A DNA stretch of 64,000 nucleotides, from contig NZ_JAFNJU010000008.1 in NCBI RefSeq assembly GCF_017368455.1, positions 1-64,000 of the forward strand, given 5' to 3'. A program made the position numbers and the translations under genes. Shown piece by piece: positions 9,571 through 17,587 of the stretch; the stretch's first letter is position 1; the number at the start of each line of letters is the position of its first letter. This DNA is from Proteiniclasticum aestuarii. Its GTDB lineage: Bacteria > Bacillota > Clostridia > Clostridiales > Clostridiaceae. The notes beneath the pieces were generated by a model. It saw only the letters and a list, made by a program, of their open reading frames with translations, made no database searches and was not told the origin of the DNA.

Positions 9571-9618
9571 AGGACCTGGAAGCCGCAGCCGGTGTATCGG
9601 CTGATGTTTCCAGGTCCT
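9571..9618 (-). terminator. Hairpin terminator after the envelope operon
   Basis: 12-bp stem AGGACCTGGAA.../...TTTCCAGGTCCT enclosing a small GC-rich hairpin, with TTTTC after it on the minus strand. It lies 88 bases past the last gene of the 9.7-12.2 kb operon. Confidence 0.6.
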
Positions 9619-9705
9619 ACTTTCCCGTATCTATCTGAATTTTCTTCTCTTCTGCATCATGGCCTGTGCACCGTTTCCATACTCTGCACGCAAGGGACCT
9701 CCTGT

Positions 9706-10170
9706 CTAGGACTCCCTGCTGAATCTGTAGTTCTCCTTGAACCACTCCATGAGTTCTCCGGATGTGGTTGCCATTTTCTGTCCATCCTCAAAATAGAACA
9801 CAAAGGAATCCATCTCCTTATCGATGAACATCCATCTGTCCATGCTGATCGTCTCCCCTCGGGGTGCGGAAATGGACTGGATCTTCTGAATGTCTGAGTT
9901 CACCATCCAGGTGATGTAGCTGTCTGTGGCTTCTTCCGGCAGCTCCAGCAGATGAAACTTTCCAGTGAAATGCTGCCTGCCTGAAAAGAGATATTTCCCG
10001 ATTTCTCCTTCTATCAGCACTTCTGAATCCATGACATGCTCCCCGTCTTCATAAATCCTTACAGGAATCCGCTTTTCCACGTCCGTCTTGAACGGTACTG
10101 CTGAGAGGATCCAGTAGGTCACGCCCATGAGAATCAGTGCGATCAGTATATACTCAACTTTCCTATTCAT
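9706..10170 (-). CDS. Unrecognised membrane-anchored protein, operon gene 4
   Basis: 154 residues from an ATG at 10170 with AAGGAG 11 and GGAGG 4 bases upstream. One N-terminal membrane segment (YILIALILMGVTYWILSAV) is followed by an outward-facing domain of about 130 residues with alternating beta-type pattern. No lipobox, no Cys in the mature part, and no family that I recognise. It is the last gene of a four-gene operon in which three members share the same plan of one membrane anchor and an extracytoplasmic beta-rich domain. The sequence ends with a WFKENYRF stretch, an aromatic tail. Confidence 0.7.
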   Translation of the reverse strand: MNRKVEYILIALILMGVTYWILSAVPFKTDVEKRIPVRIYEDGEHVMDSEVLIEGEIGKYLFSGRQHFTGKFHLLELPEEATDSYITWMVNSDIQKIQSISAPRGETISMDRWMFIDKEMDSFVFYFEDGQKMATTSGELMEWFKENYRFSRES

Positions 10171-10221
10171 ACGCCCTCCAGCTCCTTTTTTACAGCAGGG
10201 ATACACCCTGCCTCTGTATTC

Positions 10222-10671
10222 TTACTTAAGCACATCAAGAATCTCCTTAAGAAGCGCTCTGTTATTCTTTCTTCCCCAATAATCCACAGAGTAGATTCTG
10301 CTATTCAGCAAGATTTCTCCTGTACCGCCTGAGGAAAGAGCATTGCTGCCGGAAAGAAGCTGAAGGAAGTGACCTTCCCCACTGATGCCTAAATCATTCT
10401 CCCAGGAAAGGATCCGAAGTCCTCTGTGATAGGTATATCCTCCGAGGATTTCTCTGATCTTCACAGCTTCCTCCGATCCCTTCTCAAATTCATATTCCTT
10501 GAATTCCAGTATAGGCTCACCGTCCTCCACATCATGAAAATGATGAAGCACATACAGACGCTCCTCAGAAGAAACCACGTCCTCCAGAGAATGAGGATAA
10601 AGTGCATAGCCCCCCATGATGACAATGATGATGATGGCTATGCTGACTAGAATGCTATTTTTCTTCTTCAA
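10222..10671 (-). CDS. Unrecognised membrane-anchored protein, operon gene 3
   Basis: 149 residues starting at a TTG (10671) with GGAGG 8 bases upstream; no ATG or GTG serves better. A signal-anchor (ILVSIAIIIIVIMGGYALY) precedes an extracytoplasmic domain of about 120 residues with acidic and aromatic character. No known family recognised. The gap to the next gene is 51 bases and to the previous gene 45 bases, supporting co-transcription. Confidence 0.7.
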   Translation of the reverse strand: MKKKNSILVSIAIIIIVIMGGYALYPHSLEDVVSSEERLYVLHHFHDVEDGEPILEFKEYEFEKGSEEAVKIREILGGYTYHRGLRILSWENDLGISGEGHFLQLLSGSNALSSGGTGEILLNSRIYSVDYWGRKNNRALLKEILDVLK

Positions 10672-10716
10672 AAGTTCTTCCTCCCTGATGATTTATCTGG
10701 AATGCACGTCCTGTCA

Positions 10717-11286
10717 CTACGCTGTCGGCTGCTCTTCTTCAATGCTTTCCTCCTCTTCACATGCCCTCTTCAGCTCATGCATGCTGCCGAGGAGATAGAT
10801 TTTAGAAGTGAGCGATGCAAAAAATCCAAGAATCCCTGTGACAGAGTGATTGAATGTATAGAAGACGGAAAGAACGACCAGCGTAGTGCCCATAAGAACC
10901 ATATAGCTTCGGTCTTTTTCTTGAATCATCCTGGCAGTGTCTGCGTCCTCCATGCCACTGAAATGCTCGTAAGACGCGGCAAAGATTCCATGAAAGAGGA
11001 TGAGCTCGACGGTCATCACCACAATAGGATAATAGACGATCGGCGGAAAGCTCATGCGCAGCAGCTCATATAAGACACCAGCGACAAGGGATACTGCTGC
11101 TGCCGCAATGGCGATTTTCTCCAGTCTTTTAAATCTGCCCGAGGCTGAGTGTTCAGCAAGGGCACCGATACCAGATGTCAGTATGGCCCATCCGATCAGT
11201 ACAAAGACCAGGGAGATGCTGCCCCCAGGGGAAAGAAAGCTCACAAGAATCGTACCCCAGAATATTTTTCTGTATCCCTTGCTCAT
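10717..11286 (-). CDS. Unrecognised polytopic membrane protein, operon gene 2
   Basis: 189 residues with about five hydrophobic helices (for example FVLIGWAILTSGIGALA and MVLMGTTLVVLSVFYTF) and an acidic C-terminus (EEEESIEEEQ). Its ATG overlaps the stop of the preceding gene by four bases, so translation is probably coupled. No transporter motif is visible. It may be the membrane core for the three single-pass partners in the same operon, but that is only a guess from architecture. Confidence 0.7.
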   Translation of the reverse strand: MSKGYRKIFWGTILVSFLSPGGSISLVFVLIGWAILTSGIGALAEHSASGRFKRLEKIAIAAAAVSLVAGVLYELLRMSFPPIVYYPIVVMTVELILFHGIFAASYEHFSGMEDADTARMIQEKDRSYMVLMGTTLVVLSVFYTFNHSVTGILGFFASLTSKIYLLGSMHELKRACEEEESIEEEQPTA

Positions 11287-12167
11287 CTCTTCTCCCCCCT
11301 TTCTCGGATGAACGCCCGTAGTCCGGAAAAGCTGTAGTTTTCCGCCTGGCTTCTCATATTGTAGAATCTCTGGGTAAAGGGCTTTCCTTCCCCGTCCGTG
11401 AAGGTAAGCTGCGGTTGGACATCAAAAACCGCATAGGCTTCCATGACATCCTCTCCAGGCAGAACTTCAGAGGATACATTGAGGATGCTTCTTTCTCCAT
11501 AAACATGACCCACGGCTTCCTCTGGAAATTTCTCATCGATTCTCCAGTCCAGACGACCCTTCAGCTTATCCGCAAGAGGACTCTTTACCTCAGCAAGGGT
11601 CAGCTCCTCCAGCATTCTGTAGACCGTCAGAGAAGTGCCATCGGAGGATCCGGAAGAAGAGACATGTTCATAGGGACTTTCTCCCCCATTCTTCTGAGGC
11701 TCATACAGATGCAGTTCTCCGATATCCACCGTCATTTCACTTCCGTCGTCAAACTGCACCTTCAGGTTTCGGATGATCTTTCCATCCACCTGGACCTCTT
11801 CCGGAATGAAGAGGTTTCTCACGTATACCTTTCGGACGCTGTATCTTCCATGGATTTCACCAGGCACACCCTTCTCCTGAGATTCCCACGAAAAGATCGC
11901 CTCCTCCCTTTCCGATGCGTAGAGCGTAACTTCCGGCATCTCCACGAACTGAGCAGCTGTCACCTCTCTTGTATCATAGGCATTGGTCACATACTTCAGC
12001 ACAAGATTCTCCGCATACATGTCATCACGCTGGACCCTGAGATCATAGTAATGCGGAAAGAAAACAGGCGCATCCAACCTGAAATAATATACACTCCCCG
12101 ACCCTGCCAGAATCAGTATCAGAGCCATGACCAGTATGCCTTTGAAAATTCTATTGTTCTTCTCCAT
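11283..12167 (-). CDS. Unrecognised membrane-anchored protein, operon gene 1
   Basis: 294 residues from ATG 12167; ATG 12176 is an alternative. One N-terminal membrane helix (GILVMALILILAGSGSVYYF) followed by about 260 extracytoplasmic residues rich in beta-type alternation, with a low-complexity serine stretch (HVSSSGSSDGTS) in the middle. No conserved motif is recognised. It is the promoter-proximal gene of the operon and overlaps the next by four bases. The upstream 275 bases hold AT-rich sequence with no further gene. Confidence 0.72.
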   Translation of the reverse strand: MEKNNRIFKGILVMALILILAGSGSVYYFRLDAPVFFPHYYDLRVQRDDMYAENLVLKYVTNAYDTREVTAAQFVEMPEVTLYASEREEAIFSWESQEKGVPGEIHGRYSVRKVYVRNLFIPEEVQVDGKIIRNLKVQFDDGSEMTVDIGELHLYEPQKNGGESPYEHVSSSGSSDGTSLTVYRMLEELTLAEVKSPLADKLKGRLDWRIDEKFPEEAVGHVYGERSILNVSSEVLPGEDVMEAYAVFDVQPQLTFTDGEGKPFTQRFYNMRSQAENYSFSGLRAFIRERGEKR

Positions 12168-12442
12168 CTCTCCCATGCCTTTCCCAGTATGAAACACTAT
12201 ATTTAGTTTCCTATTGAATCTGAATTTCTATATTTTTTGCTTATTCAACTACTCTTTTTCATTATTTATACTATAGTGGAATTATAATATGGATCTCTGT
12301 ATACTGCAATGCAAAACCCTTTGTAACACAGAATAAAATCATTCTTCAACATTTCATTTCCTCGCCATGATTTTGTGGTACCATGAAGAAAATATCCTAT
12401 ACACTTCCGTTATCCGTTTACTATTCAAGGAAGGTGAAATCA

Positions 12443-12928
12443 GTGAAGAGAAAAATACAGAATCTCAATACGATCCCTCTGCTGTGCAGCCTGGATCTTC
12501 AGAAATATCAGGGCCTCTGGTATGAAATCGGAAAACTTCCAGCCAGAGGACAAACGGGCCTTACTCATGTCACGGCAACCTATCGCCCGGGGAAAGGCGG
12601 TAAGATTCTAGTGGAAAACAAAGGCTATAAGAATGGAAAGAAGAGGGGGATCCGGGGAAAAGCCTGGCCAAGGGACAAAACGTGCACCGGCGGCCTCTTT
12701 GTGCAGTTCTTCTGGCCTTTCAAAGGAGACTATAACGTCATCAAACTGGCTTCAGACTACAGATATGCAGTGGTCATGGGGGAGAAGAAAAGCAGCCTGT
12801 GGATTCTGTCCAGAACACCTCAGATGAGAAAAGAAGATCTTCTGGACATCCTTCGCTTTCTGAAACGCCACGGTTTCGCCGTGGAGAACATCAGAAAGAC
12901 GAACCAGGAAGGGCAGGGTGCATCATGA
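12443..12928 (+). CDS. Lipocalin-like protein, Blc type without signal peptide
   Basis: 161 residues from a GTG at 12443 with AAGGAAGG 7 bases upstream; the ATG at 12383 has no ribosome binding site. The lipocalin signature is clear: LDLQKYQGLWYEIGKLPAR (G-x-W block), the middle strand GDYNVIKLASDYRYAVVMG and LWILSRTP. Bacterial lipocalin (Blc) is normally an outer-membrane lipoprotein of about 175 residues; here no signal peptide or lipobox is present, so the product is probably cytoplasmic or surface-bound by another route. Its stop overlaps the start of the next hydrolase gene by four bases, suggesting joint work on a lipid or other hydrophobic ester. Confidence 0.85.
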   Translation: MKRKIQNLNTIPLLCSLDLQKYQGLWYEIGKLPARGQTGLTHVTATYRPGKGGKILVENKGYKNGKKRGIRGKAWPRDKTCTGGLFVQFFWPFKGDYNVIKLASDYRYAVVMGEKKSSLWILSRTPQMRKEDLLDILRFLKRHGFAVENIRKTNQEGQGAS

Positions 12929-14280
12929 ATACGCTGACGATGCTCCTGGAAAAATCAAAAGTCATAGGTCCGCTTCTGATGCTCATTCTTGCGATGCAGC
13001 TTCTCTTCATGAAGCCCAGATGGCAGCTGTATCCCTTCTACCTGGTCCTGGCCCTATACTTCATTCTTTCCGCATTATATCACCTGAGAGGTCTTGAAAT
13101 CGGCGCACGAGGGGGAAGATGGATACTAGGCGCAGCTCTCGCTCTCCTCGTCCTATCCGCATTGTCTCTCCTCGCTTTCCCTAAGGATACTCTTCCTCTT
13201 CCCACCGGCCCTTTTGCCATCGGAACCCGAGTCTACGATCTGGAGGACCCTTCCAGAGCGGAACACTACACGGAAGCAGAGGGTGATTCTAGAAGAATCA
13301 AGTATCAGATCTGGTATCCTGCAGAAGAGACGAAAGGGTATGAGAAAGCCCGGTGGATCACGGAAGGCACCGTCCTCACCCGGCAGCTGGCAAGAAGCTT
13401 TCGCTTTCCCTTCTTCATGCTGGACCACACCGCAGACATAAAGTCTAATTCCTACCTGAGCGCCCCACTTCGTGATGAAAGAGAACCCTATCCCGTCGTC
13501 ATCATCTCCCACGGATGGCAGGGGTTTCGAGAACTTCATACAGACTTTGCGGAAGAGCTGGCTTCAAACGGATTCATCGCTGTCTCCATCGACCATACCT
13601 ACGGGTCCCAGGCGGTAAGACTGCCTGACGAAACCGTGGCTTATCTCAATCCTGATGCCCTTCCAGGAAGCTATGGCGAAGAGGGCTTTGCAGAATCTTC
13701 CCAGCTCCTTGTGACAACCTACGGGGAAGATGTCATCAGCGTACTCAATGACCTGGAGAAGAAGAACAGGGAGGATGACTTCCTGAAGGATCGAATGGAT
13801 CTTTCCTCCATCGGGGTCATGGGACACTCCACCGGCGGTGGCGGTGATGTCCATGCAGCCCTTAAGGATGCCCGCATCAGAGCCCTGCTGGGCCTGGATG
13901 CCTGGGTGAATCCTCTGGACAAGGAAGTGCTGAGCCAGGGGCTTGATATTCCTGCCCTCTTCATCCGAAGCGAGCAGTGGAGCCAGGGACCCAACAATAC
14001 CGCACTGGGCATGCTGCTTTCTGCCTCGGAGGAAGGCACCTTTCTCCAGATGAACAAGACCAACCATGTGGACTTTTCCATGGCCTACATGTATTCGCCA
14101 CTTGCAAAGTACGTCGGATTCTCCGGAGAGTTGGGTGGAAGAGAAGGTATTTCTCTCCAGAAGAAGCTTCTACTGGAATTCTTCGATGCCAGTCTCAGAA
14201 ATCAGAGCGGACTGGAGTCTCTGGATCTGGAGGAGATCATGGAAACCCATGAGGGACTTGTCCCCGTGGGCATCCAGTGA
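12925..14280 (+). CDS. Membrane-anchored alpha/beta hydrolase, PAF-acetylhydrolase-like
   Basis: 451 residues. The first 100 form three to four membrane helices (LLMLILAMQLLFM, YPFYLVLALYFILSALYHL, WILGAALALLVLSALSLL); the rest is an alpha/beta hydrolase with VVIISHGWQGF (oxyanion strand) and GVMGHSTGGG (nucleophile Ser in G-H-S-T-G). LLGLDAWVNPL and the NHVDFS histidine are the likely Asp and His of the triad. The layout resembles platelet-activating factor acetylhydrolase/dienelactone-type enzymes that act on short-chain lipid esters. The ATG overlaps the lipocalin stop, so translation is coupled. The substrate is unknown. Confidence 0.85.
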   Translation: MNTLTMLLEKSKVIGPLLMLILAMQLLFMKPRWQLYPFYLVLALYFILSALYHLRGLEIGARGGRWILGAALALLVLSALSLLAFPKDTLPLPTGPFAIGTRVYDLEDPSRAEHYTEAEGDSRRIKYQIWYPAEETKGYEKARWITEGTVLTRQLARSFRFPFFMLDHTADIKSNSYLSAPLRDEREPYPVVIISHGWQGFRELHTDFAEELASNGFIAVSIDHTYGSQAVRLPDETVAYLNPDALPGSYGEEGFAESSQLLVTTYGEDVISVLNDLEKKNREDDFLKDRMDLSSIGVMGHSTGGGGDVHAALKDARIRALLGLDAWVNPLDKEVLSQGLDIPALFIRSEQWSQGPNNTALGMLLSASEEGTFLQMNKTNHVDFSMAYMYSPLAKYVGFSGELGGREGISLQKKLLLEFFDASLRNQSGLESLDLEEIMETHEGLVPVGIQ

Positions 14281-14354
14281 TGGTGAAGCATGAGACAGAT
14301 CAGGCAGTATCCGTTTCAGAGCGCCCCCTTACAACAGCTTGAACTGATGTAAGA

Positions 14355-14397
14355 AAAACACCTCCGCGCAGGTTTTCCTGCAAGGCGGAGGTGTTTT
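14355..14397 (+). terminator. Rho-independent terminator after hydrolase gene
   Basis: Stem AAAACACCTCCG/CGGAGGTGTTTT with an inner GCAGG/CCTGC hairpin and a TTTT tail. Confidence 0.85.
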
Positions 14398-14502
14398 CTT
14401 TACTTCGACTGATTCTATGTCAAGTGCAGTTTCTGTTTCTGCATCTCTTGCACAGGAATCCTCCAGCATGAAAGCCAGAAGAAAACGGCATCACTTGTGC
14501 GG

Positions 14503-15192
14503 TCAGGATGCAATTTTCTGGGCCTCCGGCTTAACTTCTTTCCTGAACTCTGCATAGCCGATAAACACAATCCAGAGATAGGCCAGTGTCTTGGGAATCA
14601 TCAGCATACCGATGAGCATATTCACCTGTGCCCAGAGCACCACGGGAATGTAGAACCCGAAGGACAGGACAATTGCCGCACTGATCTTCAGTGCTTCCGT
14701 ATCCTTTCGTTCTTTCCCTTTTCTGTAATACAGTATGATCATGATGATCCCCATGATGGCAAATGGAATATTACGGTAGATCCCCCATGAGACGGGTGGG
14801 TTATAGACAAACCACTGATTCTGAGGAAAGAAGCAAAGAGCGACCCGGAGTGTGGCAAGACTCCACATGCCGATATCCAGTCTATGTGCATTCCTGACCT
14901 CATATCTGATTTTCCAGAGCTTGTAGAGAATCAGATAAAAAATCGTCATGGTGACGGAGGTGACGAACTTGCCGAACCCCAGTGAAATCGCATGGCTTTC
15001 AAAGCCTGTGGTCCAAAGTGCTATGATTCTTGGAATCAGATGAAACGCATCCCCAAAGCCTAAGGTGACCGCCATGATGCCAAACCACCTGAAATAGGGG
15101 TTCTTTCTCGACTTTGTGAGCATGATCATTCCAATGATGATTACGCTGGACAGATAACTGACATGAAAAATCGGTTCCATAATAGCCTGCAT
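14503..15192 (-). CDS. Seven-helix membrane protein of unknown function
   Basis: 229 residues with about seven hydrophobic segments over the full length, beginning with an extracytoplasmic N-terminus and ending in a charged tail. A histidine-rich segment at GDAFHLIPRIIALW lies in helix 2-3. I recognise it as a type of conserved Bacillota membrane protein but cannot give a function. The start has AAGGAG 7 bases upstream. It is divergent from a two-component operon across 167 bases, a layout often seen for targets or sensors of that system. Nothing indicates enzymatic activity. Confidence 0.75.
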   Translation of the reverse strand: MQAIMEPIFHVSYLSSVIIIGMIMLTKSRKNPYFRWFGIMAVTLGFGDAFHLIPRIIALWTTGFESHAISLGFGKFVTSVTMTIFYLILYKLWKIRYEVRNAHRLDIGMWSLATLRVALCFFPQNQWFVYNPPVSWGIYRNIPFAIMGIIMIILYYRKGKERKDTEALKISAAIVLSFGFYIPVVLWAQVNMLIGMLMIPKTLAYLWIVFIGYAEFRKEVKPEAQKIAS

Positions 15193-15359
15193 GGTGTTCT
15201 CCTTCGTAGGTATACTTTTGTGATAACAGCATCAGTATACTACCGTCGGGTGAAGCTCACGTTACGCCTGTCATAAATCCATCTTAAATCTCCATATTTC
15301 TGCTTGGAGGGGATGAAAAAAGGGTATGATGGAATTACAGGAAAACCACAAGGAGTGAA

Positions 15360-16100
15360 ATGATGATGCAGAGAAAAGAACACCCCGTAATCCTCATCAT
15401 TGATGATGAAGAGGAAATCGCCGCCCTTATATCAGCCGTTTTAAAGCGAGAAGGATTTGAGCATGTTTTTACAGCATCCACGGCCCAGAGCGGCCTGGAT
15501 ACATTTGAAAGAATTCATCCGGATCTGGTGCTTCTGGACATTATGCTTCCAGATGGCGACGGGTTTGAACTGTTTGGTGCCTTCCAGAAAATAAAGCCCA
15601 CGCTGATTCTGTTCATCTCCGCAAAAGATGAGGAAATGGACCGCCTCTTGGGCTTTGCCCTAGGGGCTGAAGACTACATCACAAAACCCTTCAGTCCAAA
15701 AGAGGTTGCCTACCGTGTCAAAGCAAGACTGAAACATCTCAGTGCCCATCCCATTGCGGAACATGAACCGCAGAGAAAAGAAAAACACTGTTTCGGAGAC
15801 CTGTGCGTAGACCCGGATGCCGGAGAGGTCTGGAAGAACGGTCAGCTGCTTGATTTCACAGCCAAGGAACTGAAGCTTTTGCTCTATTTCATTGAAAATC
15901 CCAATCGCATCCTCAGCAAGGAAATGATCTGCCGGGATGTATGGCAGGAAGATTTCATCGGATTCGACAATACCATCTCCGTGCACATCAGAAAAATCCG
16001 TCTGAAGATTGAAGAAGACCCTTCGGAGCCAAAGTGGATTCAGACCGTCATCGGCCTGGGCTATAAATTCGTCCTGGATCGGAGGAAGTATGAAGCGTAG
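15360..16100 (+). CDS. OmpR-family response regulator
   Basis: 246 residues. Receiver domain (about 7-125) with acidic pocket IIDDEEE, phospho-acceptor Asp in LVLLDIMLPDGDG and the conserved Lys in YITKPFSP; C-terminal winged helix (about 140-240) with EVWKNGQLLDFTAKELKLL and HIRKIRLKIEEDP. Start could be 15360 or the next ATG at 15363 (AAGGAG is 4 or 7 bases away). It overlaps its kinase gene by 11 bases, making a standard operon. Regulon unknown; the divergent seven-helix protein is the nearest candidate target. Confidence 0.95.
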   Translation: MMMQRKEHPVILIIDDEEEIAALISAVLKREGFEHVFTASTAQSGLDTFERIHPDLVLLDIMLPDGDGFELFGAFQKIKPTLILFISAKDEEMDRLLGFALGAEDYITKPFSPKEVAYRVKARLKHLSAHPIAEHEPQRKEKHCFGDLCVDPDAGEVWKNGQLLDFTAKELKLLLYFIENPNRILSKEMICRDVWQEDFIGFDNTISVHIRKIRLKIEEDPSEPKWIQTVIGLGYKFVLDRRKYEA

Positions 16101-17475
16101 AATCATGATTCATTATGCCGTTTCCTTCTTCATCGCCGCGTTTATTCTTGTGCTGATCAACGTGCTGTATATGAGTAACTCCATCTACCAGAATGAGGAG
16201 CTTTACCATTTCAGTCCCGATCCCTATATGGAGCGAATTGCTGAAGGTATCTATGCGGGCGCCTCCTCTGAAATCGTTGCGGATCCAGAGCTGGCTATCT
16301 ATCTCGAAAACGAAGGAATCGGATTTCAGCTCATCGACCAGGAGCTGAAGGAGGTTATCCAGCTAAACAACCATTTCAGAGACACCCAGGATACCTATAG
16401 CCCTGAAGAGCTGATCCGCCTCTATGAGAGTCCATCCACAACCGCTTTCATCAGTGCACAGCACATCGATGGCAGAGACTACACCCTTCTACTGTTCATG
16501 GATCCGGATGCGGTCAGCAGAAAGCAGTACACCTACAACGTGGATCTGGTGGAGCTAGCCTATAATCCCATCTGGCTTGTCGGCATGAATCTCTTTCTGC
16601 TCCTTTTCATCAGCTACATCTATGCACTCCGGATCAGTCGGCCCGTGAACCTCATAGGGGATCGCATCATCCGATTGTCAGAAGGCCACTATGAGACAAA
16701 AAAATCCGGAAAAGGCCTTTTCGACACCGTGGAAAACGCCTTGAACACCCTTTCCTCACAGCTTGAAACCTCCCATCAGGAAAGGGCTCTTGCAGAGGTC
16801 ACCAGAGAAGAGTGGATCTCTAACCTGTCCCATGACATCAAGACCCCCTTAACCTCCATCATCGGGTACGGAGAACTCCTGGGCGATCCGGAATACCTTC
16901 TGAGCGCCGAAGAGCGAGAAAAATACAGAACCATCATCCTGGAAAAAGGGACCTACATCGAAAATCTTCTGAACGATCTGAATCTCGCCATGCGACTGAA
17001 GCATCATCAGCTACCCCTTCATTTAGAGTCCGTGGATCTGATTACCGAAATAAAGACCATTCTCATTGATGTGCTCAACACGAAGTTCAATGAACTGGAT
17101 CTATCCTTCACCCATACAGCAGATGAAGTCCATCTGTCATTGGACCGTAGACTGTTCAAGAGAGTGATGCTGAACCTGATCCACAACGCCATTGTGCACA
17201 ACGAGAATCCTGTGTCCGTTCTGGTCCATCTGGACGCTGATGATCCCGACTGGGTAACCCTGTCCATAGAGGATGATGGCATAGGCGTGGATCCGGACGA
17301 GCTGCCCAGACTATTCACACGATACTACCGTGGAACGCACACAAAGAAAACAAGTGAAGGAAGCGGCCTTGGATTGGCCATCGCAAAGGACATCATCCTA
17401 GCCCATGAAGGAAGCATTGATGTGCGAAACAGCCCTCAGGGAGGACTGAGAATCATACTGAAACTGAAGAAATGA
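16090..17475 (+). CDS. Sensor histidine kinase
   Basis: 461 residues from ATG 16090 (GGAGG four bases upstream). Membrane helix near residues 8-28, an extracytoplasmic sensor of about 130 residues, second helix near 160-180, HAMP-like linker (RISRPVNLIGDRI), DHp domain with phospho-accepting His in NLSHDIKTPLTSI, and an ATPase domain with N box (NLIHNAIVHNE), G1 (EDDGIGVDPDE) and G2 (GSGLGLAIAK). It is the cognate partner of the overlapping response regulator. The sensor domain has no family I recognise. Confidence 0.94.
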   Translation: MKRRIMIHYAVSFFIAAFILVLINVLYMSNSIYQNEELYHFSPDPYMERIAEGIYAGASSEIVADPELAIYLENEGIGFQLIDQELKEVIQLNNHFRDTQDTYSPEELIRLYESPSTTAFISAQHIDGRDYTLLLFMDPDAVSRKQYTYNVDLVELAYNPIWLVGMNLFLLLFISYIYALRISRPVNLIGDRIIRLSEGHYETKKSGKGLFDTVENALNTLSSQLETSHQERALAEVTREEWISNLSHDIKTPLTSIIGYGELLGDPEYLLSAEEREKYRTIILEKGTYIENLLNDLNLAMRLKHHQLPLHLESVDLITEIKTILIDVLNTKFNELDLSFTHTADEVHLSLDRRLFKRVMLNLIHNAIVHNENPVSVLVHLDADDPDWVTLSIEDDGIGVDPDELPRLFTRYYRGTHTKKTSEGSGLGLAIAKDIILAHEGSIDVRNSPQGGLRIILKLKK

Positions 17476-17587
17476 ATGCACATTATTTCTTTGGAGTCAC
17501 CTTCTATTATCAGAGGACTCTATACTGAATCAGATAATGTGGTAATCTAGAAGTACGATACTAATTCATGCAAAAGAAGGTGATATT

